In this document: in pieces, positions 16,727 through 26,042 of the stretch
How the letters are laid out: each line of letters begins with the position of its first letter
Numbering within the stretch: the first letter of the stretch is position 1
Notes under the pieces: model-generated
What the model was told of the DNA's origin: nothing
What the model saw: only the letters and a program-made list of their open reading frames with translations
Database searches by the model: none
Assembly: GCF_900167135.1 (NCBI RefSeq)
Contig: NZ_FUWZ01000002.1
Coordinates: forward strand, 770,651 to 834,650
DNA length: 64,000 nt
DNA from: Chitinophaga eiseniae
GTDB lineage: Bacteria > Bacteroidota > Bacteroidia > Chitinophagales > Chitinophagaceae
Reading direction: 5' to 3'
Program-made: the position numbers and the translations under genes

Positions 16727-18439
16727 ATGATGCAAACTGCTGTTGCACAGAAGTCTGTCGATGCCTCGTCTGAGGGGCACCCGAAGGGACTGGCTGTGCT
16801 CTTTACCACGGAGATGTGGGAACGATTTAACTTTTATGGCATGAGGGCGCTGCTGACGCTCTTCCTGGTAAATGCGCTGGCTTTCTCTGAAGCCGAATCC
16901 TCCTATGTCTATGGCGGCTTTCTGGGCCTTTGTTATCTCACCCCTATGCTTGGCGGTTATATTTCCGACCGCTACCTTGGAAACAGAAACTGTATCTTAT
17001 TAGGTGGTTTTGTGATGGGTATCGGGCAGCTGCTCATGGTACTCAGCGCCACCATCTACGCCTCCAACGTGGATACCGCCAAACTGATCGTATGGCTGGC
17101 ACTGCTGGTGATCATCATGGGCAACGGGTTCTTTAAACCCAACATCTCCTCTATGGTAGGCCAGCTGTATCCTAAAAACGACAGCCGTCTGGATGCCGCT
17201 TTCACCATCTTCTACATGGGTATCAACGTAGGCGCCTTCCTCGGCATGCTGATCTGCCCTATCCTGGGAGACGTGAAAGTAGACAACGTCAGAATGGTAA
17301 GCGCTTTCAAATGGGGCTTCCTCGCCGCCGGCCTGGCCATGTTCCTCGGTTCCATCCTTTTTTATTTCCTGAAAGACAAATACGTGGTAACGCCCGACGG
17401 TAAAGCCATCGGCGGCAAACCAGACTTCAGCAAACCAGCCGCTAACCTGGCGGAAGGAGAAGCTGACAAAGCCAAATTCTCCAGCGGCGCTATCCTGGGC
17501 GTTCTGGGCCTCATGGTGGCACTGTTCTTCATCATCCACTACCTCTCCCTCGATGCCAACCCGATCAAATCCTGGCTATATCCCTTCATCTATGCGGCAG
17601 GTATCAGCCTCGCGGTATTGATCCTCACCGATAAAAGCATTACCAAAGTAGAAAGACAACGTATCCTCGTGATCTACTTTGTAGCATTCTTTGTGATCTT
17701 CTTCTGGGCCTGTTTTGAACAAGCCGGTTCTTCCCTCACTTTCGTGGCCGACTACCAGACAGACCGTCGCCTGCTGGGCTGGGACATGCCACCGAGCTTT
17801 GTACAGAACGCCAACTCCATCTTCATCATCGTATTTGCACTGCCTTTCAGCTGGTTGTGGATGAAACTCCAGAAACGTAACCTGGAGCCTATCTCTCCCG
17901 TGAAACAGTCCATCGGCCTGGCTTTGCTGGCACTGGGCTTCTTCATCATCGCCCTGCAGGTGAAAAACCTGGGCGCCGGCCAGAAACTCGGCGTGATCTG
18001 GCTGATCGTCATGTACCTGTTCCACACCCTCGGTGAACTTTGCCTGTCACCTATAGGCCTGTCACTGGTATCCAAACTGGCGCCCCATCGCTTCTCCTCC
18101 CTGCTGATGGGCGTATGGTTCCTCGCTAACGCCGCCGGCTATGCGCTGGCAGGTACGCTGGGCGCCTTGCTGCCACCCACACAGGATAAGTTTGACCTGG
18201 CGGCTAAAAACAATATCAACCTGCAGGCCATCCTGGACGGCACTGTCACCGCCACCGCACAACAGCTGGAAAAATTACAGGAACTGAAACTGGCCGCCCA
18301 CTACCCAACCTTCGCCGGTTTCACCATCCATAACCTCTATGAGTTCTTTATGGTATTCGTAATCCTGCCGGGTGCAGCAGCAGTGCTCCTGTTCCTCTCC
18401 ACCGGCTTCCTGAAAAAATGGATGCACGGGGTTAGATAA
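16727..18439 (+). CDS. POT family proton-coupled peptide transporter
   Basis: A 570-residue major-facilitator protein of the PTR2/POT group, importing di- and tripeptides with protons. The proton-coupling ExxER motif is seen at TTEMWERFNFYGMRALL near the N-terminus, followed by YVYGGFLGLCYLTPMLGGYISDRYLG and FFKPNISSMVGQLYP, both typical of the family. An extended loop follows after the first six helices (residues about 220-250), as in many bacterial POTs. A strong terminator lies just behind, separating it from the OPT transporter gene that follows in the same direction. Confidence 0.92.
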   Translation: MMQTAVAQKSVDASSEGHPKGLAVLFTTEMWERFNFYGMRALLTLFLVNALAFSEAESSYVYGGFLGLCYLTPMLGGYISDRYLGNRNCILLGGFVMGIGQLLMVLSATIYASNVDTAKLIVWLALLVIIMGNGFFKPNISSMVGQLYPKNDSRLDAAFTIFYMGINVGAFLGMLICPILGDVKVDNVRMVSAFKWGFLAAGLAMFLGSILFYFLKDKYVVTPDGKAIGGKPDFSKPAANLAEGEADKAKFSSGAILGVLGLMVALFFIIHYLSLDANPIKSWLYPFIYAAGISLAVLILTDKSITKVERQRILVIYFVAFFVIFFWACFEQAGSSLTFVADYQTDRRLLGWDMPPSFVQNANSIFIIVFALPFSWLWMKLQKRNLEPISPVKQSIGLALLALGFFIIALQVKNLGAGQKLGVIWLIVMYLFHTLGELCLSPIGLSLVSKLAPHRFSSLLMGVWFLANAAGYALAGTLGALLPPTQDKFDLAAKNNINLQAILDGTVTATAQQLEKLQELKLAAHYPTFAGFTIHNLYEFFMVFVILPGAAAVLLFLSTGFLKKWMHGVR

Positions 18440-18455
18440 TAAACATACCTTCTAT

Positions 18456-18509
18456 GTATAAAAAGGAAGACCGGAACAAGGAAATTTGTTCCGGTCTTCC
18501 TTTTTATAC
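18456..18509 (+). terminator. Strong terminator between POT and OPT transporter genes
   Basis: A 24-bp perfect stem (GTATAAAAAGGAAGACC... with its complement) around a 6-nt loop. A and T tracts are inside the base of the stem. It ends the POT transcript and lies 59 nt before the OPT start. Confidence 0.88.
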
Positions 18510-18568
18510 GCGGCCGGTAATGCTGTAATTCGTAAATTTCACCCTTAACACCTTACCTCCTTAATCAT

Positions 18569-20617
18569 ATGGCTGACAACAATTTCAAACCTTTTGTGCC
18601 ACCAGGCGCACAAATGAAAGAATTTACCCTCAAATCCATTTTACTGGGCTGTATCTTCGGAATCATCTTTGGCGCTGCCACCGTATACCTCGCCCTGAAA
18701 GCCGGTCTGACCGTTTCCGCGTCTATCCCGATTGCCGTTATCGCCATCACCCTCGGCAGAAAATTCTTCAACACCACCATCCTGGAAAACAACATTATCC
18801 AGACCACCGGCTCCGCCGGTGAATCCATCGCTGCCGGCGTAGTCTTCACACTGCCGGGCTTTCTGTTCCTCAGCGACGGCGGTGGCGCCCAGTTCTTTAA
18901 CTACTTCACCATCCTCATTCTGGCTATCTTCGGTGGTATCCTCGGTACCCTCATGATGATACCCCTCCGCCGGTCGCTGATCGTGAAAGAACACAAAACA
19001 CTCCCTTACCCGGAAGGCACCGCCTGCGGCGATGTGCTCATTGCCGGTGAAAAAGGAGGCGATTTTGCCCGTACTGCCTTCTACGGCCTCGGCTTCGCCT
19101 TCGCCTATGCTATCTTCCAGAAGATATTGCATGTTATCGCCGAAACACCGGCCTACATGACCAAACAAACCAGCAAATTCTTCCCCTCCGCTAAAATCAG
19201 CGCAGACATCACCCCGGAGTATATGGGGGTGGGTTATATCATCGGCCCCCGCATTGCGGGCGTACTGGTAGCCGGCGGCGTACTGTCCTGGCTGGCCCTC
19301 ATTCCCCTGCTGGCATCCCTGCTGCCAGGTGAAGTGATCGCCGCCCAGCTGGTGAAAATAGGCTACCTTGCCAGCCTGCAAACACCCGGCGGACAAGGGA
19401 ACTGGGACCCTGTGACCCATACCTTCTCCGACTACTCTGCGGCAGTATACTACGCCTACGTACGCCAGATCGGCGCAGGTGCAGTGGCAGCCGGCGGTTT
19501 CATCACCCTGCTGAAAACCATTCCCACGATCATCTCTTCCTTTAAAGGCAGCATCGGCGCTATCAAAGACCGTAAAAGCGATGGCGGCGCACCTGCCGGC
19601 GTGGTAAGAACAGAGAAAGACCTGAGCCTGAAAGTAGTACTGTTCGGCAGCATCGCCCTCGTACTGCTCATGGCCTTCCTGCCACAGCTCCCGGGCGACT
19701 CTATCGGTAAAAAAATGCTGGTAGGCCTGCTGGTAGTGGTCTTCGGCGCTTTCTTCGTAACCGTGTCCAGCCGTATCGTAGGCCTCATCGGCTCCTCCAA
19801 TAACCCCATCTCCGGTATGACCATCGCCACGCTGATGGGCACCTGCCTCGTGTTCATCGCCGTCGGCTGGACCGGCAAGGTATATGAACCGATGGCGCTG
19901 GTGGTAGGCGGTATGATCTGTATCGCCGCAGCCAACGCAGGCGGTACCTCACAAGACCTGAAGTCCGGCTACATCGTAGGCGCCACGCCCATGTATCAGC
20001 AGCTGGCCCTGTTCATCGGCGCCATTGTATCTTCCGTGGTCATCGGCCTGACCGTAAAATTCCTCGACAAACCCACGGCGGAAATGATCAGCAAAGGCAT
20101 TACCGAACACGCTATCGGCAGCGCCTACTACCCGGCGCCACAGGGAACCCTCATGGCTACCCTGGCTAAAGGCATCCTGTCCTTTAACCTCGACTGGCAG
20201 TTCGTACTGGTAGGCGTTTTCCTCGCCATCGTAATGGAACTGTGTAATATCAATTCACTCTCCTTCGCGGTAGGCGCTTACCTGCCATTATCCACCACAC
20301 TGCCCATCTTCATCGGTGGCGCCATCCGTGGCGTGGTAGACCATAAAAACAAAAAAGCCAATAAACACACTTCCGCAGCGGAGGAAGAACTCGGCAAAGG
20401 CAACCTGTTCGCTACCGGCCTGGTGGCCGGAGGCGCCGTAGCCGGCGTTATCATTGCCGTGCTTGCCGGATTCGACAGCTCTGCGGCCGTACTGGCCAAA
20501 CTCAATATGGAAGGAGGACTCGCCGGCGCATTGGGCCATGGCGGCTACTACGTACTGGGATGCGCGTTCTTCGCCTTTATGGGCTGGTATCTCTATCGTA
20601 CCGCCCGCAAAGCATAA
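18569..20617 (+). CDS. OPT family oligopeptide transporter
   Basis: A 682-residue polytopic transporter of the oligopeptide transporter family (bacterial TIGR00733-like branch). Visible family parts: ALKAGLTVSASIPIAVIAITLGRKF, NNIIQTTGSAGESIAAGVVFTLPGFLF (QTxGSAGES), LPYPEGTACGDVL, GSSNNPISGMTIATLMGT and NAGGTSQDLKSGYIVGATP. About 14-16 membrane segments are expected. Substrates of bacterial members are short peptides or metal chelates; not decidable here. Its neighbour upstream is another peptide carrier, but a terminator separates the two. Confidence 0.92.
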   Translation: MADNNFKPFVPPGAQMKEFTLKSILLGCIFGIIFGAATVYLALKAGLTVSASIPIAVIAITLGRKFFNTTILENNIIQTTGSAGESIAAGVVFTLPGFLFLSDGGGAQFFNYFTILILAIFGGILGTLMMIPLRRSLIVKEHKTLPYPEGTACGDVLIAGEKGGDFARTAFYGLGFAFAYAIFQKILHVIAETPAYMTKQTSKFFPSAKISADITPEYMGVGYIIGPRIAGVLVAGGVLSWLALIPLLASLLPGEVIAAQLVKIGYLASLQTPGGQGNWDPVTHTFSDYSAAVYYAYVRQIGAGAVAAGGFITLLKTIPTIISSFKGSIGAIKDRKSDGGAPAGVVRTEKDLSLKVVLFGSIALVLLMAFLPQLPGDSIGKKMLVGLLVVVFGAFFVTVSSRIVGLIGSSNNPISGMTIATLMGTCLVFIAVGWTGKVYEPMALVVGGMICIAAANAGGTSQDLKSGYIVGATPMYQQLALFIGAIVSSVVIGLTVKFLDKPTAEMISKGITEHAIGSAYYPAPQGTLMATLAKGILSFNLDWQFVLVGVFLAIVMELCNINSLSFAVGAYLPLSTTLPIFIGGAIRGVVDHKNKKANKHTSAAEEELGKGNLFATGLVAGGAVAGVIIAVLAGFDSSAAVLAKLNMEGGLAGALGHGGYYVLGCAFFAFMGWYLYRTARKA

Positions 20618-20642
20618 CATCCAACTTATCAGGATATTTTAA

Positions 20643-20687
20643 GATGCCGGCACCGGAATGTAACAATACCGGGCCGGCATCCGTTTT
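20643..20687 (+). terminator. Terminator after the OPT gene
   Basis: Stem GATGCCGGC (20643-20651) with GCCGGCATC (20673-20681), extended by inner CCGG pairs and followed by CGTTTTT. It lies 25 nt after the OPT stop codon. Confidence 0.9.
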
Positions 20688-20749
20688 TCTATTCTGAAAA
20701 TGATTATTTTTATCGGAATTTTTATTACATCTTTCTATAATAAGTACCT

Positions 20750-21265
20750 ATGCGCATACTTGTAACCGCATTACTCAGTGCCGTTGTTATCCTCGGTAAC
20801 TCCTGCGGAAAAGATAAAGACGATAGCAAAGACCGTAAGTTTGTTTCCGTAAAGCTGGATACCAAAATCTATCTCAGCGAAAATCCAAAAGGCATAGCCT
20901 ATGTGCCTGACTTCCAGGACGACGATCCTACCAACGATTACTACAGGTTGGAAATTACCGGAAAAACCAATAACAACGATATCATCAGCGTCACGATGGC
21001 CGGATTGAAAATCCCTTTCCCTCCCGGTACATATCCCTGCACCAGGGCAGGTAACAGCATCCTCGTAGTCATCAACAGCGGCGGATATCCCGCCACCTAC
21101 AGCTCACAGGGCAGCACCGATTGTTACCTCACCATCACCCGCAGCGATAATATCATGGTGGAAGGCACCTTCTCCGGTACTGTGAAAGATCTCAGCGGCA
21201 TGGCCGGCACAAGGGCCATCAAAAACGCAGCTTTCAGAGCGATCTACACCGTTACGGCCCAATAA
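20750..21265 (+). CDS. Small secreted lipoprotein of unknown function
   Basis: A 171-residue protein with a lipoprotein signal: MRILVTALLSAVVILGNSC, lipid attachment expected at Cys19, followed by a charged GKDKDDSKDRK linker. The rest is rich in short beta strands (VSVKLDTKIYLSE, YRLEITGKTNNNDIISVTMAGLKIPFPPGTY), consistent with a beta-sandwich fold often found in Bacteroidota surface lipoproteins of unknown role. No catalytic motif is seen. It sits alone between two terminators. Confidence 0.7.
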   Translation: MRILVTALLSAVVILGNSCGKDKDDSKDRKFVSVKLDTKIYLSENPKGIAYVPDFQDDDPTNDYYRLEITGKTNNNDIISVTMAGLKIPFPPGTYPCTRAGNSILVVINSGGYPATYSSQGSTDCYLTITRSDNIMVEGTFSGTVKDLSGMAGTRAIKNAAFRAIYTVTAQ

Positions 21266-21278
21266 ACTTTTTCCGCAT

Positions 21279-21305
21279 AAAAAACCCCCGGGCGCACGCC
21301 CGGGG
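21279..21305 (-). terminator. Terminator for the minus-strand DUF1800/DUF1501 operon
   Basis: A GC-rich stem CCCCGGGCG/CGCCCGGGG at 21286-21305. On the minus strand it is followed by GGTTTTTTATG, so the T run serves transcription coming from the DUF1501 side. On the plus strand there is no T run after it. Confidence 0.75.
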
Positions 21306-21377
21306 CTACGATCTTCTTCAGGTCCTTTAAATGGTGAATGCTCTACTGTCCTTATATAGCCTGACAAACATTGTTGC

Positions 21378-21395
21378 CCAGGGCCTGAGCCCTGG
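21378..21395. repeat. Short GC palindrome CCAGGGC-CTGA-GCCCTGG
   Basis: A 7-bp stem with a 4-nt loop in the spacer between the converging lipoprotein and DUF1501 genes. It shares the core CCAGGGC...GCCCTGG with the larger palindrome at 53338-53397, suggesting a dispersed repeat family. Confidence 0.6.
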
Positions 21396-21415
21396 ATGCT
21401 ATGCTGAATTCCGGA

Positions 21416-22618
21416 TCAGATAAAATCCAGTTTTGCATAGTCCGCTTTCAGAATCATTTTATCGTTGGCGCCCAGCCATTTGTCCAACAGGGTGGCATAT
21501 ACGCTTTTAAAATCCACCTTATACTGTAAATCCCCGTCTTTCAGGTTCATCAGGTCCGGCCCTTCATTCAGCACGCCCTGCCGCTTCAGCCCTCCACCTA
21601 TCAGGAACATATTGTTGGCCGTTCCGTGGTCTGTGCCGCCGCTTGCATTCTGGCTTACCCGGCGCCCGAACTCGGAAAAAGTCATCACCACCACATCCTG
21701 AAAGCGGTTGTTCTTTTTAAGATCGCCGGTAAATACGGTCAGCGCATCGCTCAGTTGCCTGAAAAGCCGCGCCTGTTGGTCCTGCTGGTTCACATGCGTA
21801 TCAAAGCTGCCATGAGACACATAATACACCTTGGTGTTGATATCGGACATGATCAGGTTGGCGATGGTGCGCATATTACGTCCCAGCTCCGTAGCAGGAT
21901 AGCTTTCTTTGGATTGATAGGTCTTAAACTGTTGCTGGATATAGGCAGCAGAGGAAATGGTCTCGCCCATGGTCTTGTAGAGATATTCTACATTGTGATG
22001 CCCGTCTTCTGCTGTATGCTGTTGCAATAGCTCTTTGAAAAACCGGTCATTGCTGGTATTGGAAAGACGGCCAGGATCAGTAAGTGCGAGGCCTTTATTA
22101 CGTTCGCCTTTCAAAGCAAGACTTAAGGTATCATCTATCTCCAGCGCCTGTGTGGGTTTATCACAGCCATTACACTGCGCATCGAGGTAACGGCCTACCC
22201 AGCCGTCATTCCATATTTCTGCCGACTGGCTGGCGGAATGCCAGATATCCATGGAGCGAAAATGCGAGCGGTCAGGGTTAGGGTAGCCTACGTTGTTGAG
22301 AATACCCATTGCACCATCGTCGTACAAGGCTTTCAGCCCCTGCAGCGCAGGGTGGATGCCCAGGTCATCATTGAGCGACAGGGCCGCTTCCCGCCGGATG
22401 CCCAGTGCAGGCCGGGAACGGTAATAAATATCGTTACGGTAGGGGATAATGGTATTCAGACCATCATTACCACCCGACAACTGTACAATCACCAGCACTT
22501 TATTTCCCGGAGGCACGAGCGCACCGGTCTCAAAAGCTTTCAGGAATTTGGGCATCAGCATGGTGGCGGAAGCCAGAGAACCTACCTGTAAAAAACGACG
22601 CCTGTTAAGTATATACAT
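21416..22618 (-). CDS. DUF1501 domain protein with twin-arginine-like signal
   Basis: A 400-residue exported protein. The N-terminus NRRRFLQVGSLASATMLMPKFLKAF has the RRxFL pattern of Tat signal peptides. The body carries the DUF1501 (sulfatase-like alkaline phosphatase fold) signatures VIVQLSGGNDGLNTIIPYRNDIYYRSRP, YVSHGSFDTHVNQQDQQARL and VVMTFSEFGRRVSQNASGGTDHGTANNMFLIGG, with metal-type Asp/His residues. The DUF1800 gene ends 23 nt upstream in the same direction, the usual pairing. The function is not experimentally settled as far as I know; polymer or surface-protein processing is a guess. Confidence 0.85.
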   Translation of the reverse strand: MYILNRRRFLQVGSLASATMLMPKFLKAFETGALVPPGNKVLVIVQLSGGNDGLNTIIPYRNDIYYRSRPALGIRREAALSLNDDLGIHPALQGLKALYDDGAMGILNNVGYPNPDRSHFRSMDIWHSASQSAEIWNDGWVGRYLDAQCNGCDKPTQALEIDDTLSLALKGERNKGLALTDPGRLSNTSNDRFFKELLQQHTAEDGHHNVEYLYKTMGETISSAAYIQQQFKTYQSKESYPATELGRNMRTIANLIMSDINTKVYYVSHGSFDTHVNQQDQQARLFRQLSDALTVFTGDLKKNNRFQDVVVMTFSEFGRRVSQNASGGTDHGTANNMFLIGGGLKRQGVLNEGPDLMNLKDGDLQYKVDFKSVYATLLDKWLGANDKMILKADYAKLDFI

Positions 22619-22641
22619 AACCTATAGCTTTCTGGAGATGA

Positions 22642-24090
22642 TTAACAAAGTTGATATTCCGGTGTGCTCATCACATCGATGGTCACTGTTTTGATATAGC
22701 CTTCGCGGGAGCTGGTGTCTGCATATTTCTCCAGCAGATTTTTTCTGACATTGCCCGATTGTTGCAGCAGGGCGCCGGCGATGGCATCGGCGAGGTTTTC
22801 GCGGGGAACTTCTTTAAAGCCCTGCACATAAGGGTCCCAGTTTATCCGTGCATTCACTTTTTTCGCGAATTGCCTTTTAAGAAAATCGTTGATCTGCAAT
22901 GTCATTTTATAGTTGCCACCGTCACCCATTTCCGGCGTCAGTTCCTTGGGCCGTATGTTCAGCACCTGCGAATACAGGATCACCTGCGGTACCCGCAGGC
23001 GGAACATCAGACTGGAACTGTCTATCCAGTTACGGCCGCCGGGCCAGCCGGCCACATTGGGCGGGTAAAACAATACCTGGCCGAGGATACGCTGGAACAC
23101 CAGCATGGTTTCTTCCTGCTCAAAGGCCATGGGAATGGTGCGGCGTATGCCTACCAGCAGTTCCACAGGCGATTTGATACGGTTACCAATGTATTTGCTG
23201 TCATAAAACCAGTCGGCCATAAAGATCTCCCGCATCAGTGTTTTGATATCATAGCCGGAATGGTAGAATTTTTCGGAGAGTGACTGGATAAGGGTATCGT
23301 CCGGGGTGTCATCCACAAAATACCGGAATATTTTAGTGGTGATAAAAGTGGCGGTCTGTCGCTGTTCCAGCAACAGCTTCAGCACGTCGTCGCCGTTGTA
23401 GCGGCCGCTTTTGCCGAAGATATTTTTGACGCCGTCATCATGTTGTTTTTCCCGGAACACGAACTGGCCGTTTCCATCGAAGCCCCATCCGGTGAAGGCC
23501 CGGGCAGCTTCTTTGATATCTGTTTCCGCGTAATGTCCGCGGCCCATGGTAAACAGCTCCATGACTTCACGGGCGAAGTTTTCGTTGGGACGTTGTTTAC
23601 GGTTTTGCTGATTATTGAGGAACTGCAACATCGCCGGTGATTTGGAAACAGCGGTCAGCAGGTCGCCGAAGTTGCCCAATGCATTTTCCCGTATTACGCC
23701 GATCAGTTGCTGGTTGAATAATACGTTCTGCGTGCGGCAGGCGAAGTGGCCATGCCAGAAGAGGCTCATTTTCTCACGTAGCGGGTGTTCGCTTTTCTGC
23801 ATCATGTTCATCCAGGCCACGTTAAGGTCTTTGATGCCCTGGGTGTTCATTTGGCGGACGGTTTTCCGTTGCTCCTCCGTCATGTCTTTAGCACGTTTGT
23901 AGTCTGGCAGGTCGGTGGCGTTGATCACGTCTACCGATTCCAGTTCCGCGTGTTTGGGGCCGTTCAGCACTTTATTCACGATTTCTTTCCGTCGTCTTTT
24001 TTCCCAGTCGGAGATGACAGGCAGCGTTTCACCGAAGCCGGCGCGCCAGGCGAGATGTTGCATTTCCAGTTTTTTGGCAACTACAGGCAT
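22642..24090 (-). CDS. DUF1800 domain protein
   Basis: A 482-residue protein matching DUF1800: HLAWRAGFGETL at the start, LREKMSLFWHGHFACRTQNV, NPxxNFAREVMELFTMGRGHYAETDIKEAARAFTGWGFD, and FYPPNVAGWPGGRNWIDSSSLMFRL. No signal peptide is apparent from the ATG at 24090, although its partner DUF1501 has one. The pair occurs widely in Bacteroidota and Planctomycetota and is always transcribed together; a shared export or complex is inferred only from that linkage. Confidence 0.87.
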   Translation of the reverse strand: MPVVAKKLEMQHLAWRAGFGETLPVISDWEKRRRKEIVNKVLNGPKHAELESVDVINATDLPDYKRAKDMTEEQRKTVRQMNTQGIKDLNVAWMNMMQKSEHPLREKMSLFWHGHFACRTQNVLFNQQLIGVIRENALGNFGDLLTAVSKSPAMLQFLNNQQNRKQRPNENFAREVMELFTMGRGHYAETDIKEAARAFTGWGFDGNGQFVFREKQHDDGVKNIFGKSGRYNGDDVLKLLLEQRQTATFITTKIFRYFVDDTPDDTLIQSLSEKFYHSGYDIKTLMREIFMADWFYDSKYIGNRIKSPVELLVGIRRTIPMAFEQEETMLVFQRILGQVLFYPPNVAGWPGGRNWIDSSSLMFRLRVPQVILYSQVLNIRPKELTPEMGDGGNYKMTLQINDFLKRQFAKKVNARINWDPYVQGFKEVPRENLADAIAGALLQQSGNVRKNLLEKYADTSSREGYIKTVTIDVMSTPEYQLC

Positions 24091-24132
24091 ACGTAAATAA
24101 TTTAATGTAAGACTGTGTTTTGGCGCCGGGGT

Positions 24133-25341
24133 TTAACGAAACTTCCAGACGGGATAACAACTTCCTTTCTCAAAGACATGTTTATCCTGCGGAAGGGCCA
24201 TAAAGGCGTCAGCAGAAAGCAGGCTGGCAAGGTCTCCCGAGCCGTGGTAGGGCTGCGGAACGGCAGCCGTTGTGCCATCGGGCAGGGACTGCAATTTAAC
24301 AGGAAGGTAATATTCCAGCGATGGGTTAAATGTCACCTTTTCCTGCAGCACTGCGTAGGCAGGTGCTGTTTCCTGTGCGCCCATGGCAGCTTTCAGCCAG
24401 GGCAGCACGTAGCGGTAAAAACACATAAAGCCCGACACCGGGTTACCCGGCAGGGCAAATACTACCGGCCCGCCGGTGAAAGTGCCGAACAGGAAAGGCT
24501 TTCCCGGTCTTTGCTGCACCTTGTGAAAAATCTGCTGCATGCCCAGCCGCTGCAGTACTGCCGGCAGATGATCAAATTTACCGGCAGACACAGCCCCCGA
24601 GCTGATCCACACGTCTGTTTCCTGCAATAATGGTTCCAGCCGTTCGCGCATAACAGCCTCTTCATCGCTCAGGTGTATATATACTGCGGTAATACCGCAC
24701 TGTTGCAAAGAAGCCATCAGGCTGTATATATTGGAGATGCGCACCTGGTGTTCTTCCGGCGTGGCGGCTACGGGCACCAGTTCATCTCCGGTAGCAATAA
24801 CGGCTACGCGCGGCAGCCGCGCCACCTGCACCTGCGTTTTACCGACGGTGGCCAGTACACCCGCTTCCGCAGGACCAATCAGCATTCCGGGCGACAAGAG
24901 TACCGTGTCTTCCGCTACGTCTGAACCTTTGCGATGCACATTTTGCCCCAGTGTTACATCACCGGCGATGGCAAATCGGCGGAAACCTCCATGGTCAGAG
25001 GCTTCCAGCTGCTCGTACGGGATCACGGTGTCCGTGAGTTCCGGCAGGATGGCGCCGGTCATCACCTCTATGCAATTGGCTGTGTTGGACAGTTGCAGTC
25101 GCGGAGCGCCCGCAGCCTGAATATCTTCCACCCCGAAAATCTGTTGCCCGCGGGCAAAGCTGTCGTACAGGATGGCGATACCATCCATGGTAACCCGGTC
25201 AAAAGGCGGAAACGGCCTGTCTGCCCTGACGGGCTCACGCAACACACGGCCGGTAGCCGCCTCAAAAGGCAACACTTCCGTGCCCATGTCCCGCACGGTC
25301 TGTAATACGGCAGTATATGCAGCAGCAACAGTCAGCATCAT
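24133..25341 (-). CDS. moeA: Molybdopterin molybdotransferase
   Basis: A 402-residue enzyme that inserts molybdate into adenylylated molybdopterin. It has the four-domain MoeA pattern: DRPFPPFDRVTMDGIAI near the N-terminus, IEVMTGAILPELTDTVIPYE, the GDELVP motif of the MogA-like domain, WISSGAVSAGKFDHLPAVLQRLGMQQIFHKVQQRPGKPFLFG and FALPGNPVSGFMCFYRYVLPWL. The stretch between conserved blocks is normal. It is transcribed away from moaC; their start regions are 46 nt apart and share an intergenic promoter zone. Confidence 0.94.
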   Translation of the reverse strand: MMLTVAAAYTAVLQTVRDMGTEVLPFEAATGRVLREPVRADRPFPPFDRVTMDGIAILYDSFARGQQIFGVEDIQAAGAPRLQLSNTANCIEVMTGAILPELTDTVIPYEQLEASDHGGFRRFAIAGDVTLGQNVHRKGSDVAEDTVLLSPGMLIGPAEAGVLATVGKTQVQVARLPRVAVIATGDELVPVAATPEEHQVRISNIYSLMASLQQCGITAVYIHLSDEEAVMRERLEPLLQETDVWISSGAVSAGKFDHLPAVLQRLGMQQIFHKVQQRPGKPFLFGTFTGGPVVFALPGNPVSGFMCFYRYVLPWLKAAMGAQETAPAYAVLQEKVTFNPSLEYYLPVKLQSLPDGTTAAVPQPYHGSGDLASLLSADAFMALPQDKHVFEKGSCYPVWKFR

Positions 25342-25348
25342 TTTGTAT

Positions 25349-25356
25349 TATTTTTG
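25349..25356 (+). promoter_or_regulatory. -7 promoter box for moaC
   Basis: TATTTTTG matches TAnnTTTG and lies 31 nt before the moaC ATG, in the spacer shared with the divergent moeA gene. Confidence 0.5.
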
Positions 25357-25387
25357 TACAGGTGAAGATGATTAAATTTATGATATT

Positions 25388-25882
25388 ATGACCAATCCAT
25401 CAAGCAGCGATTTTACCCACCTCGATTCTTCCGGTCAGCCGGCCATGGTAGATGTAAGCGGCAAAGGCAGCACTTATCGTGTAGCCGTGGCCGAAAGCCG
25501 GGTGTATTTACCGTCACTGGTAAGAGAGCAGTTCCGCGGCAATGACATTCAAACCCGTAAGGGCGCCGTATTCCAGACCGCCATCGTCGCCGGTATCATG
25601 GCAGCGAAAAAAACGCCGGACCTCATCCCGCTTTGTCATACCCTGCTGCTGGACGGTTGCGATGTACAGATACATCTCGAGGAAGAAGAAGCCGTTATCC
25701 GCTGCACAGTGAAAACAACAGGCAAAACAGGCGTGGAAATGGAAGCCCTCACCGGCGCCAGCGTGGCAGCACTCACCATCTACGACATGTGCAAAGCCTT
25801 CACCCAGGAAATGGTCATCCGCCAGACGCGACTGGTCAGCAAAACCGGCGGGAAACAGGATTACGCTGAAGGTTCAAAGTAA
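25388..25882 (+). CDS. moaC: Cyclic pyranopterin monophosphate synthase
   Basis: A 164-residue protein, MoaC, which with MoaA converts GTP to cyclic pyranopterin monophosphate in molybdenum cofactor synthesis. Conserved blocks: HLDSSGQPAMVDVSGKGSTYRVAVA, AGIMAAKKTPDLIPLCHTLLLDGCDV (substrate His/Cys region) and KTTGKTGVEMEALTGASVAALTIYDMCKAF. Length normal. Preceded by a -7 promoter box; followed by a repeat-bearing spacer and mobA in the same direction. Confidence 0.95.
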   Translation: MTNPSSSDFTHLDSSGQPAMVDVSGKGSTYRVAVAESRVYLPSLVREQFRGNDIQTRKGAVFQTAIVAGIMAAKKTPDLIPLCHTLLLDGCDVQIHLEEEEAVIRCTVKTTGKTGVEMEALTGASVAALTIYDMCKAFTQEMVIRQTRLVSKTGGKQDYAEGSK

Positions 25883-25987
25883 GCGGTTGTGCGCAAAAGA
25901 GCGGAGATGAAACCGGAGATCATTCCGGGAAGCGAAGATTAACGGAAAAGATCAATACGGAGGTTAACGACAATGGATACGGAGGAG

Positions 25988-26022
25988 CACGCAAAGGCGC
26001 AAAGCAGCAAAGAGCGCAAAGA
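25988..26022. repeat. Tandem CGCAAAGG-type octamers
   Basis: Four consecutive 8-nt units: CGCAAAGG, CGCAAAGC, AGCAAAGA, GCGCAAAG. They lie in the 160-nt spacer between moaC and mobA. Units of the same type, in the opposite orientation, occur at 45303-45353. Confidence 0.7.
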
Positions 26023-26042
26023 AATAATTTGGGTTTTAAAAG

